Shown here piece after piece: positions 42,245 to 52,929 of a DNA stretch of 64,000 bases (position 1 is the first letter of the stretch; each line of letters opens with the position of its first letter). The DNA comes from Actinomycetospora succinea (GTDB lineage Bacteria > Actinomycetota > Actinomycetes > Mycobacteriales > Pseudonocardiaceae): the NCBI RefSeq assembly GCF_004363095.1, contig NZ_SNYO01000013.1, forward strand, positions 62,001 through 126,000. Reading direction: 5' to 3'. Position numbers and translations under genes: made by a program. Under the pieces are notes generated by a model, which was not told the origin of the DNA, searched no databases, and worked only from the letters and a program-made list of their open reading frames with translations.

Positions 42245-44577
42245 TCAGGCAGGGCGGACGAGCAGCGCCACCGGGAAGCGATCGAGCACACTCGCGAGCG
42301 TCGGCGCCGACCCCTCGACCGGGCGGCCGGTGACCACGTCGGTCCAGTCGTCGGCGCCGCCGGGCAGCGGCAGCACGGTGTCGCGCCAGCCCCCGGCGGC
42401 CTCGAGGCCCACCGGCAGCCGGGTGGCGACGGCGACGAGACGCTCCCGCCCGGCCGGACCCCCGCGGGCGAACGCGACCGCGTGCTCCGCCGCGACGCCG
42501 GACGCCGGCACGGGGGCGTAGCCTCGGAAGAGCTCGGGCCGGAAGCGCCGCAGCCGCAGGGCCGCGGTGACCACCGCGAGCTTGGTGGCGGCCACCGCGT
42601 CGGCGTCGGTGTCGTCCGCACCCGGCGTCCACCCGTCGTCGAGACGGCCGAGCAGCCGGCGCCGGAGGTCGAAGTCGACCGGCCTCCGGTTGTCGGGGTC
42701 GACCAGCGAGTACTCGAAGCACTCGGTGCCCTGGTAGACGTCCGGGATGCCGGGCCCGGCGAGCTGCAGCAGCTTCTGGCCCAGCGAGTTCACGCGGCCC
42801 GGGGCGTCGAGCCGGGCGACGAACGCCTCGATCTCGGCGACCGCGTCGGCGTCGGCGAGGACCTGGCCGGGCCACGCCGCGATCGCCTCGTCGACCTCGG
42901 GCACCGCGTCGACGTGCGCGGTGACGAGCTTGGCCTCCCTGGACGCCTTGGTCAGGTAGCCCGCCAGGCGCTCCTCGGTGATCGGCCACGCCCCGAGCAC
43001 GGACTGCCAGGCGAGCAGCTCCAGCGACGGCGACGGGAGCGGGTGGCGCGCCGACGCCGAGCGCAGGAACGCCCCCCACTCGGCGGTCAGCTCGCTGAGC
43101 ACGGCCAGGCGCGCCCGCACGTCCTCGGAGCGCTTGGTGTCGTGGGTCGAGAGCGTGGTCATCGTGGCCGGCGAGGCCGCGTCGCGGGCGGCGGCGCGGG
43201 TGTGGAACTCGGCGGGGGAGACCCCGAAGCGGTCCGGGGCCCCGCCGACCTCGTTGAGCGCGACGAACCGGTTCCACCGGTAGAAGGTGGTGTCCTCGAC
43301 GCCCTTGGCGGTGACCATCCCGCTGGTCTGCTGCACGCGCCGGGCCAGCGTCCCGTCCGGCTCGGCGGTCATCGCCGCGTGGATGCGCCGGACGATGTCG
43401 GCGAGCTCCGGGCGGGCGGCGGCCGCGGTGTCGACGGCGCGGTCGAGGGTGTCGCGGCCCTCGGGCAGGTAGGAGCGGTAGACCGGGAACGAGCACAGCA
43501 GCTCGGCGACGGCCTCGCGCACCTTGTCCTCGTCGCCGTCGCCCGGGACGTGGCCGGCGATCCGGCGGACCTCGGCCACGAGGATCTCGTCGGTGACCAG
43601 GCGCCGGGCGGCGTGCTCGGTGGTCGAGAGCCCCTCGCGCACGCCGGTGTGCTGCGCGGCGACGGCGTCGACGAGGGCCTCGCCGCGCGGGTCGACGAAC
43701 AGGCCGCCGATCTCGCGCAGCGCCTCGTAGCCCGTCGTGCCGTCCACCGGCCAGGAGCGGGGGAGCGTCTCGTCGGGACCGAGGATCTTCTCGACCAGCA
43801 GCCAGGCGTCGTCGCCGAGGGCCGCGCGCAGCCGGCGCACGTAGGCGCCGGGGTCGGTGAGCCCGTCGGGGTGGTCGATCCGCAGGCCGTCGAGCTCGCC
43901 CGCCGCGCGCCAGCGCAGCACCTCGGCGTGCACGGCGTCGAACACCTCGGGGTCCTCGACGCGGACGGCGGCGAGGTCGGACACGTCGAAGAAGCGCCGG
44001 TAGGTGAGCTCGGCGTTGCCGCGGCGCCAGTGCACGAGCTCGTAGTGCTGACGGTCGTGCACCTCCTGGGGCGTGCCCTCGCCCGTCCCCGGCGCCACCG
44101 GGTAGCGGTGCTCGTAGAAGTGCAGCTCCGAGCGGTCGTCGGAGAGCGTCAGCGCCTCGACGTCCTCGGGCGAGCCCAGCACCGGAATGAGGATCCGCCG
44201 GCTCAGGTCGGCGTCGTACCAGGACGCGTACGGCGACTCGGCGCCGAGCCGGAGCAGCGACCACCACGAGGGGTTGGCCTCGGGCGCCGCCACGCCCATG
44301 TGGTTGGGCACCAGGTCGACGAGCACGCCGAGCCCGGCCTCGCGCAGCGCGGCCACGAGCTCGCGCCGGCCCTGCTCGCCGCCCAGCTGGTCGTTGGCGC
44401 GCGTGGGGTCGACGACGTCGTAGCCGTGGGTCGACCCCGGCGAGGCCTCCAGGATCGGCGAGCAGTACAGCGTGCCGACCCCGAGGGCGTCGAGGTAGCC
44501 GACGAGCTCGCGCGCCGCGCCGAAGGGCTGCGCGGGGGAGAGCTGGAGCCGGTAGGTGGAGGTCGCTCGGGGCGTGG

Positions 44578-44581
<4 letters not shown>
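42245..44581 (-). CDS. treY: Malto-oligosyltrehalose synthase
   Basis: TreY isomerises the reducing-end glucose of maltodextrins to a trehalose linkage; TreZ then cleaves it. The 778-residue enzyme has [24 protein letters not shown], the family start, then [48 protein letters not shown] (nucleophile Asp), [12 protein letters not shown] and [16 protein letters not shown]. The last is diagnostic of TreY. The GTG start overlaps the glgX stop (GTGA). It forms an operon with glgX and nhaA; treZ is elsewhere in the window. Confidence 0.95.
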
Positions 44582-46797
<2,216 letters not shown>

Positions 46798-46930
46798 TCG
46801 GGGTTCCTCCGCGGGGTGGGGATCGGGCGGGACGAGCGGGGGTGCCCGATCGTGCCCCGCGAGGATACGGGCCGGGACCGACAGCACAGGATCGATGCAG
46901 GACGGGGCCGCGGGCCGGCGCGCCGGTCGC

Positions 46931-46936
46931 TAGCAT
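46931..46936 (+). promoter_or_regulatory. -10 element of a probable leaderless HIT-gene promoter
   Basis: TAGCAT ends 7 nt before the GTG at 46944. It spans the first two bases of the alternative ATG at 46935, which argues for the GTG as the real start. Confidence 0.5.
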
Positions 46937-46943
46937 GCCCGCC

Positions 46944-47372
46944 GTGGCGACGGTCTTCACAAAGATCATCAACGGTGAGATCCCCGGGCGGTTCGTCTGG
47001 TCGGACGACCAGGTGGTCGGGTTCCTCTCGATCAACCCCCTCGGTCCCGGCCACGTGCTGGTGGTGCCGCGGGAGGAGGTCGACCAGTGGCTCGACGCCC
47101 CGGACGGCCTGTTCGAGCACGTCATGGGGGTGGCCAAGAGCATCGGCGCGGTGATCCGTGACGTCTGGTCGCCGCCGCGGGTGGCGCTGATGATCGCGGG
47201 CTTCGAGGTGCCCCACCTTCACGTGCACGTCCACCCGGCCTGGGGCCTCGAGGCGTTCGACTTCAGCCGGGCCGAGAGCGACCCGGACCAGGACGAGATG
47301 GAGCGCCACGCCGAGGCGATCCGTGAGGGGCTGCGGTCGGCGGGCCACGGGGACGCCGTCCCCGCCCGATGA
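46944..47372 (+). CDS. HIT family protein (histidine triad nucleotide-binding)
   Basis: A 142-residue Hint-type nucleotide hydrolase/transferase. The N-terminus ATVFTKIINGEIPGRFVW is the family signature and the histidine triad is VPHLHVHVHP. The middle contains FLSINPLGPGHVLVVPREEVDQW. The start at GTG 46944 is chosen over ATG 46935 because of the N-terminal match and the upstream TAGCAT. It overlaps the next gene by 4 nt, forming a phosphate-handling operon start. Confidence 0.92.
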   Translation: MATVFTKIINGEIPGRFVWSDDQVVGFLSINPLGPGHVLVVPREEVDQWLDAPDGLFEHVMGVAKSIGAVIRDVWSPPRVALMIAGFEVPHLHVHVHPAWGLEAFDFSRAESDPDQDEMERHAEAIREGLRSAGHGDAVPAR

Positions 47373-47983
47373 CCCAGCTCCTGCTCGTCCGCCACGCCGA
47401 GCCCCTCGCGGCGACCGCCGAGCCCGGCGCGGCCGGCGCCGACCCCGCGATCTCCGCGCGCGGAGAGGAGCAGGCCGACCGGTTCGCGAAGTGGCTCGCC
47501 GGCGCGCCCGACCGCGACGGCGTCGCCGAGATCGTCACCTCGACGATGCGCCGCGCCCGCGAGAGCGCGGCGCCGGCCGTGCGGCTGCTCGGGGCGCCGG
47601 AGCCCGCCGCCGTGGAGGACCTCTGCGAGTTCGACGCCGGACGCGCGAGCTACCGCCCGGTGCACCTGCGCGACGACGCCGACGAGGACTGGCAGGCCAT
47701 CCGCGCCGGGGTCTTCCCCGCGTACGTCGACGGCCCCGCGTTCACGGCCCGCGTCCTGGCCGCCCTCGACGCGATCGCGGCGCGCCAGGACCCGCGGGCC
47801 ACCGCCGTCGTCGTCTGCCACGCCGGCGTGATCAACACCTACGTCGCGGCGATCCTGGGGATCGAGCGGCCGCTGACGTTCCCGCTGCACCACACCTCGG
47901 TGACGCGGGTGCTGGTGTCGCGGTCGGGGACGCGCCGGGTGAGCTCGGTGAACGAGACGCAGCACCTCGCGGGCATGGTGTGA
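47369..47983 (+). CDS. Histidine phosphatase (phosphoglycerate mutase-like) family protein
   Basis: A 204-residue protein of the histidine phosphatase fold. The catalytic RH motif is LLLVRHAEP (His8), the second arginine lies in STMRRARESA and the second His in VVVCHAGVINTYVA. Members act as phosphatases or mutases on small phosphoesters or on proteins; the substrate is undefined here. The ATG overlaps the HIT gene stop and the stop overlaps the next gene. It is the second gene of a coupled operon. Confidence 0.9.
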   Translation: MTQLLLVRHAEPLAATAEPGAAGADPAISARGEEQADRFAKWLAGAPDRDGVAEIVTSTMRRARESAAPAVRLLGAPEPAAVEDLCEFDAGRASYRPVHLRDDADEDWQAIRAGVFPAYVDGPAFTARVLAALDAIAARQDPRATAVVVCHAGVINTYVAAILGIERPLTFPLHHTSVTRVLVSRSGTRRVSSVNETQHLAGMV

Positions 47984-48612
47984 CCGAGGAGCCGCGCGGG
48001 GACTGGCTCGGCCCCGAGCGCCTGCTCGCCTTCAGCGATGGCGTCGTGGCGATCGCGCTGACCCTGCTCGTGCTCCCGCTCGCCGAGCTCGTGCCCGAGG
48101 CGGGAGAGGCCACGCGCTCGGGGCTGAGCGTCATCACCGAGAACCTCGCGCCGATCGGCAGCTTCGTCCTGAGCTTCGTGGTCATCGCCCGGTTCTGGGC
48201 CGCGCACCACCGGGTCTTCAACGCCGCGACGCGGGTCAGCCCGCGGCTCGTGTGGGTCAACACGGTCTGGCTGTTCACGATCGTCGTGCTGCCCTTCCCC
48301 ACCGAGATGGTCGGGGCGTTCGAGGACGACCCGTTCACGCTGCGCTTCTACGTGTTCACGCTGTTCGTCAGCAGCGCGCTCCTGTCGGTCATGACGATCA
48401 TGGTGCGGCGCTCGCTGGAGAGCGAGGACCACCGGGCACCGCGTCACGTCGCCACCGGCAGCACGGCCTCGCTCTTCCTCCTCGTCTTCCTGGTGACGCT
48501 CGTGGCGCCGCAGCTCGGGTACTGGCCCCTGCTGCTGCTCCTCGCCACCAACCCCGTCGAGCGCCTCCTCGGCCCCGTCATCGACCGCCGGCTGAACCGC
48601 GCCCGGGGCTGA
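47980..48612 (+). CDS. TMEM175 family potassium channel-like membrane protein
   Basis: A 210-residue six-helix membrane protein. The signature ERLLAFSDGVVAIALTLLVLPLAEL at the first helix matches the RxxxFSDG motif of TMEM175 (DUF1211), whose bacterial members are potassium-conducting tetramers with one repeat per chain. Further helices include GSFVLSFVVIARFWAAHH, LVWVNTVWLFTIVVLPFP and TASLFLLVFLVTLVAPQL. The GTG overlaps the preceding stop (GTGA). Ion selectivity here is inferred only from the family. Confidence 0.85.
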   Translation: MTEEPRGDWLGPERLLAFSDGVVAIALTLLVLPLAELVPEAGEATRSGLSVITENLAPIGSFVLSFVVIARFWAAHHRVFNAATRVSPRLVWVNTVWLFTIVVLPFPTEMVGAFEDDPFTLRFYVFTLFVSSALLSVMTIMVRRSLESEDHRAPRHVATGSTASLFLLVFLVTLVAPQLGYWPLLLLLATNPVERLLGPVIDRRLNRARG

Positions 48613-48650
48613 GCCTTGAACGCCGCGCCCCCGTGGACGACGCTCCGACC

Positions 48651-50333
48651 ATGACCACGTCGGCGACCTCGCGCGCCGGGCAGCGGATGGTCCTCGCCGC
48701 GATGACCCTCGCGAACGCGATGATCCTCGTGGACCAGACCGCGGTCCCGCTGGCCCTGCCCGACATCGCGCAGGACTTCCGGGTGAGCTCGCTGCTCGTG
48801 CAGTGGGTGCTCACGGCGAGCCTGCTGCCGCTGGCGGGCCTGCTGGTGCTCGGTGGGCGCCTCGGCGACCTGCTGGGGCGCCGCCGGGTGTTCCTGCTCG
48901 GCTCCGTGGTCTTCGCCGGCGCCTCGGCCGTCGGCGGCGTCGCGCCGGACTTCACCGTCCTCATCGTCGCCCGGGTGCTGCAGGGCTCGGGCGGCGCGCT
49001 GATGCTGCCGGCGACCGTGGCCATCCTCAGCAGCGCGTTCGACGCGAAGGAGCGCGGCCGGGCCCTCGGCGCCATGGGCGGGATCGCGGCCACCGCGGGC
49101 GCGCTCGGCCCCACGATCGGCGGCCTGCTGACCTCGGCGATCAGCTGGCGCGCCGTCCTGCTCGTCAACCTCCCGCTGCTCGCCGTGACGCTGTGGGCGA
49201 CCCTGCGCGCGGTGCCGCCGGACCCGCCGCGCCGGCGCGGGGTCCACGTCGACCTGCCGGGCGCGGCCCTGCTCGGGCTCGTCCTCGTCGGCCTCGTGTT
49301 CGGGCTCGCCCAGACGACCACCGAGGGCTGGACGGCCCCCGACGTGCTCGTCTCCCTGGCCGTCGCCGTGCTCGCCGCGGTCCTGTTCGTCGTCCGGGAG
49401 CGGCGCGTCGCCGACCCGCTGCTCGACCTCGGGCTGCTCGCGCGCAGCCGGGACTACCGCGGGGCGACGATCTCCCAGGCCCTCGCCGGCATGGCGGAGA
49501 TGGGGCTCGGGCTGATCCTGCCGCTCGCCCTCGTGCTCAACCTGGAGATGGATCCCGCGCTGGCGGGGCTCGCGCTGCTGGCCACGACGGTGCCGATGGT
49601 GGCGATCGCCCCGCTGGTCGGGCGCTGGTACGACAAGGCGGGTGGGCGTCCGCCGCTGGTGGTGGGCTTCGCGCTCCTCGCGGTGTCCGGGGTCCTGCTC
49701 GCCCTCGGCATGCCGGCCAACGACTTCTGGGCGCTGCTGCCGGGCCTCGTCGTCTACGGCGTCGGGCTCGCGGTGGTGCTCACCGTCAACGACCCGGTCG
49801 GCCTCGACACCGTGCCCGAGCGCGACCACGGCCAGGCGTCGGGCGTGTCCGCGACGGCCGAGCAGGGCGGCGGCGCCGTCGGGATCGCGCTGCTCTACGC
49901 CCTGCTGCACCTGACCTACATCCAGTCGCTGGTCGACGGCGTCGCGGAGCGCGGGCTCCCGCCGCTGACGCCCGAGCGCGGCATCGAGCTGCGCGACGCC
50001 CTCGCCGACGCCCAGCAGACGGGGCTGGTGCCGAGGACGTTCGACCCGCAGGTCGTCGAGTACCTCGACGTCGCCGAGCGCGCCTCCGACCACGGCTACG
50101 TCGCGGCGTTCCTGGCCGTCACCGTGCTCGCCGTCATCGGCGCCGTCACCTCCGCCTGGCTGGTCCGGCGGCCGCCGGACCCCGCCACCGTGGAGGCCGA
50201 GGCCGAGGTGCCGGACACGGAGTGGGGAGCGGACGGGACCCCGGAGCCGGGACCCGGCGACCGCGACTACCGCCACCCGGTCCGCCCAGCGCGTCTCCCG
50301 TCGACACCCCGGTCACGCTCCGCGCCCGACTGA
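48651..50333 (+). CDS. MFS transporter, DHA2 (EmrB/QacA) family
   Basis: A 560-residue drug:proton antiporter-like protein with about 14 hydrophobic helices. Motif A-like sequence is GGRLGDLLGRRRVFLLGS, motif C-like is GAMGGIAATAGALGPTIGGLLTSAISWR, and the first helix ends ILVDQTAVPLALPDIAQDF. The C-terminal 50 residues are a charged tail. The ATG at 48651 gives MTTSATSRAG; a GTG at 48633 is possible. It is 38 nt behind the TMEM175-like gene and could belong to that operon. The substrate is unknown. Confidence 0.9.
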   Translation: MTTSATSRAGQRMVLAAMTLANAMILVDQTAVPLALPDIAQDFRVSSLLVQWVLTASLLPLAGLLVLGGRLGDLLGRRRVFLLGSVVFAGASAVGGVAPDFTVLIVARVLQGSGGALMLPATVAILSSAFDAKERGRALGAMGGIAATAGALGPTIGGLLTSAISWRAVLLVNLPLLAVTLWATLRAVPPDPPRRRGVHVDLPGAALLGLVLVGLVFGLAQTTTEGWTAPDVLVSLAVAVLAAVLFVVRERRVADPLLDLGLLARSRDYRGATISQALAGMAEMGLGLILPLALVLNLEMDPALAGLALLATTVPMVAIAPLVGRWYDKAGGRPPLVVGFALLAVSGVLLALGMPANDFWALLPGLVVYGVGLAVVLTVNDPVGLDTVPERDHGQASGVSATAEQGGGAVGIALLYALLHLTYIQSLVDGVAERGLPPLTPERGIELRDALADAQQTGLVPRTFDPQVVEYLDVAERASDHGYVAAFLAVTVLAVIGAVTSAWLVRRPPDPATVEAEAEVPDTEWGADGTPEPGPGDRDYRHPVRPARLPSTPRSRSAPD

Positions 50334-50424
50334 TCGGCACCGTCATCCGGTCGTGACCCACGGGTGGTCCGCCGTGCCTACGGTGAGCCTTCCGCCGCCG
50401 CTCCCGACCTCCCGAGGAGATGCC

Positions 50425-51981
50425 GTGCCCGTCACGCCGCCCACCCCCGAAGAGCTCGCCGCCCTCGCCGAGCGCGACCGTCTGGGACTCGACGCCGAGG
50501 GACTCGCGGCGTTCGCGCCGCTGGTCACCGGCTCGTTCGGGGCGTACGACCGGGTCGAGGAACTGTGGGCCGCGGAGGCCCCGGTCGCGCCGGAGCGGGA
50601 GTGGTCGTGGCCCGCGGCGGGGGAGAACCCGTGGGGCGCCTGGTACGTGCGCTGCCGCGTCGAGGGCGCGCCCGAGGGCCCGCTGGCGGGGCGGACCGTC
50701 GCCGTCAAGGACAACACCGCTGTCGCCGGGGTGCCGATGGCCAACGGGTCGCGCCTCGTCGACGGCTACGTCCCGGCGCGCGACGCGACCGTCGTGACGC
50801 GCCTGCTCGAGGCCGGCGCCACCGTCACCGGCAAGTCCGTCTGCGAGGACCTCTGCTTCTCGGGCGGCAGCCACACCTCGCACACCGGGCCCGTGCGCAA
50901 CCCTTGGGACCCGAGCCGGACCACCGGCGGCTCCTCCAGCGGGAGCGCGGCCCTGCTCGCGGCCGGCGAGGTCGACCTCGCGACCGGCGGCGACCAGGGC
51001 GGGTCGGTGCGCATGCCGGCCGCGATGAGCGGGATCGTCGGGCACAAGCCGACCCACGGCCTCGTGCCCTACACCGGCGCGTTCCCGATCGAGTCGACGA
51101 TCGACCACCTCGGTCCCATGACCCGCACGGTCCCCGACGCCGCCCTCGCGCTCGGGATCCTCGCCGGCCCCGACGGCCTCGACCCGCGCCAGCCCGACGC
51201 CGTGGTGCCCGTCGACTACCTCGCCGAGATCGCCCGCGGGGCCGAGGGGCTGCGCGTCGGCGTGGTCACCGAGGGGTTCGGGATCGAGGGCCTGTCCGCG
51301 CCGGGGGTCGACGCGAGCGTGCGGTCGGCGGTCGACGTGCTCGCCCGCGCGGGCCTGTCCGTCGACGAGATCTCGGTGCCGTGGCACCGGCACGCGTTCG
51401 ACGTCTGGACGGTCGTCGCCACCGACGGCGTCGTCGCCCAGATGATCGAGGGCAACGGCTACGGGATGAACTGGGACGGGCTCTACGACCCGGACCTCAT
51501 CGCGCACTACGGGCAGCGCCGCGCCGACGGCGGGCACCTGTTCTCGGACACCGTGAAGATGGTGACGATGGCCGGGCGCCACGCCCTGACCCGCGAGCAC
51601 GGGCGGCACTACGCGATGGCCCGCAACCTGCTGCCCACGGCCCGCGCCGCCTACGACGCGGCGCTCGCCGACCACGACGTGCTGGTCATGCCGACCGTCC
51701 CGATCCTGCCCAGCGTGATCCCGTCGGCCGACGCCCCGCCCGCCGAGGTCGTGGTGCGGGCCCTCGAGATGATCGTCAACACGGCGCCGACCGACGTCAC
51801 CGGCCACCCCGCGACGTCCGTGCCCTCGGCCTCGGCGGACGGGCTCCCCGTCGGCATGATGATCATCGGTCGGCGCTTCGACGACGCCACCTGCCTGCGC
51901 GTCGCCCACGCCTTCGAGCAGGCGGTCGGCGGCTTCCCGTCGCCGCACGTCGCGACGCCGGCGGCGGTGCCGGCGGGCTGA
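50425..51981 (+). CDS. Amidase
   Basis: A 518-residue amidase-signature enzyme. The Ser-cisSer-Lys triad is visible: Lys in GRTVAVKDNTAVAG, the cis-Ser in RTTGGSSSGSAALLAAGEV, and the nucleophile Ser in TGGDQGGSVRMPAAMSG. The C-terminal LPVGMMIIGRRFDDATCLRVAHAFEQ is standard. The frame is open earlier, but the GTG at 50425 follows GAGGAG and yields MPVTPPTPEEL. A TACGGT hexamer at 50378-50383 may be its -10 element. The physiological amide is unknown. Confidence 0.92.
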   Translation: MPVTPPTPEELAALAERDRLGLDAEGLAAFAPLVTGSFGAYDRVEELWAAEAPVAPEREWSWPAAGENPWGAWYVRCRVEGAPEGPLAGRTVAVKDNTAVAGVPMANGSRLVDGYVPARDATVVTRLLEAGATVTGKSVCEDLCFSGGSHTSHTGPVRNPWDPSRTTGGSSSGSAALLAAGEVDLATGGDQGGSVRMPAAMSGIVGHKPTHGLVPYTGAFPIESTIDHLGPMTRTVPDAALALGILAGPDGLDPRQPDAVVPVDYLAEIARGAEGLRVGVVTEGFGIEGLSAPGVDASVRSAVDVLARAGLSVDEISVPWHRHAFDVWTVVATDGVVAQMIEGNGYGMNWDGLYDPDLIAHYGQRRADGGHLFSDTVKMVTMAGRHALTREHGRHYAMARNLLPTARAAYDAALADHDVLVMPTVPILPSVIPSADAPPAEVVVRALEMIVNTAPTDVTGHPATSVPSASADGLPVGMMIIGRRFDDATCLRVAHAFEQAVGGFPSPHVATPAAVPAG

Positions 51982-51990
51982 GCGCGTCCC

Positions 51991-52125
51991 GCGGAACTGA
52001 GCGAGGGGCACCTTCGCTCGGATAGGCGGGCGAGGGGCGCCTCTCGCCGGAACCCGCGAGGCGAGGTGTCTTGCGCGGAACTGAGCGAAGGGCACCTTCG
52101 CTCGGATAGGCGGGCGAGGGGCGCC
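51991..52125. repeat. Two 51-bp direct repeats (84-bp period) containing nested palindromes
   Basis: Copies at 51991-52041 and 52075-52125 differ at one base. Each starts GCGGAACTGAGCGA, contains the AGGGCACCTTCGCTC dyad, and ends GCGAGGGGCGCC. The first copy continues into the CTCTCGCC arm of a second dyad. Between them is a degenerate GCGAGGTGTCTTGC. The rest of this 360-nt gap between the amidase and NTF2-like genes holds no plausible gene. Confidence 0.85.
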
Positions 52126-52328
52126 ACTCGCTGAAACGTGGCCAGCGGGCGATCATGGCGGGCGCTCGCCCGCGACGAGCACGGTGCGCATGATCGACAG
52201 GCTTCGTCGCCTGCGCACCGTGCCCCTCGCGGCGCGACGACACCCACGGCTCCCTCGAGAGATCGATCCGGCGAGCTCGCCGGCCTCCGCCCTGCGCGAA
52301 CACCGCCCCGCGGACGGCGCGGCGGCCC

Positions 52329-52334
52329 TAGCGT
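52329..52334 (+). promoter_or_regulatory. -10 element of a probable leaderless promoter
   Basis: TAGCGT ends 7 nt before the ATG at 52342 of the NTF2-like gene, with no Shine-Dalgarno sequence in between. Confidence 0.5.
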
Positions 52335-52341
52335 CCGGCGC

Positions 52342-52701
52342 ATGACGAGTCAGGACGACGTCGCGCTGGTCCTCGGCGCCTACGAGGCGTGGGAGCGCGG
52401 CGACATCGACGCCGCGGTCGCGCCGATGCACCCCGACATCGTGTGGATCGAGCCCGAGGAGTTCCCGATGCGCGGGGAGCGGCGCGGCCCGGCGGCGGTG
52501 CACGAGTACCTCGACGCGTCCCGGAAGGGCTGGCGGGAGATGCGGTCGCAGCGCCGGGCGAGCGTGGTCGGCGACACCGTCGAGATCGCCCACCACCTCG
52601 AGGGCGTCCTGCTCGACGGCACGCCGAACACGGTGGACGTCGTCGACGTGTTCACCGTCCGCGACGGGCAGGTGGTGCGGATGGAGGCCTACTGCAGGTA
52701 G
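52342..52701 (+). CDS. NTF2-like / SnoaL-like domain protein
   Basis: A 119-residue single-domain cone-fold protein. It opens MTSQDDVALVLGAYEAWERGDIDAAVAPMHPDIVWIEPEEFP, continues GPAAVHEYLDASRKGW and ends VDVFTVRDGQVVRMEAYCR, the typical SnoaL/ketosteroid-isomerase-like pattern. No function can be given for such stand-alone domains. The ATG is confirmed by the TAGCGT box 7 nt upstream. Its 3' end overlaps the convergent DUF2630 gene by 13 nt. Confidence 0.85.
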   Translation: MTSQDDVALVLGAYEAWERGDIDAAVAPMHPDIVWIEPEEFPMRGERRGPAAVHEYLDASRKGWREMRSQRRASVVGDTVEIAHHLEGVLLDGTPNTVDVVDVFTVRDGQVVRMEAYCR

Positions 52702-52916
52702 TCGTGCACCTGCTTCGCGGTCGCCTCGCCCGGGTCGCCGCCGAAGTCGCGGCCGGCGCGGCGGCGGCGCAGCGCGTCCCAGCACTGGTCGAGCTGCTCC
52801 TCGACCTGCGCGAGGCGCGCGCGGTCGTCGTCGGTGATCGCCTCGCCGTGCGCCCGCAGGCGGTGCTCCTCGTCGACCAGCGCGTGGATCGTGCCCAGGG
52901 TGTCGTCGTCCGCCAT
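52689..52916 (-). CDS. DUF2630 family protein
   Basis: A 75-residue soluble helical protein with the DUF2630 pattern: IHALVDEEHRLRAHGEAITDDDRARLAQVEEQLDQCWDALRRRRAGR. The family is small, actinobacterial, and of unknown function. The ATG sits 7 nt after a TAGGCT hexamer, so its transcript is probably leaderless. The 3' end overlaps the NTF2-like gene. It begins 10 nt after the stop of the MprF-like gene on the same strand. Confidence 0.85.
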   Translation of the reverse strand: MADDDTLGTIHALVDEEHRLRAHGEAITDDDRARLAQVEEQLDQCWDALRRRRAGRDFGGDPGEATAKQVHDYLQ

Positions 52917-52923
52917 GGTCGAG

Positions 52924-52929
52924 AGCCTA
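52924..52929 (-). promoter_or_regulatory. -10 element of a probable leaderless DUF2630 promoter
   Basis: On the minus strand TAGGCT ends 7 nt before the ATG at 52916. It overlaps the 3' end of the MprF-like gene, including its stop codon. Confidence 0.45.

Noticed and set aside
48651-50333. Antibiotic biosynthesis or resistance island around the MFS gene
   Set aside because: No biosynthetic genes are present; the neighbours are ordinary metabolic genes with the same base composition.
51991-52125. CRISPR array
   Set aside because: Only two repeats, no series of unique spacers and no cas genes.
51651-52343. A minus-strand open frame with a repeated LARLSERRCPSLSS peptide
   Set aside because: It runs antisense to the amidase gene and its repeats are only the translation of the 51-bp direct repeats; similar peptides appear wherever the palindrome occurs. 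No start site or codon pattern supports it.
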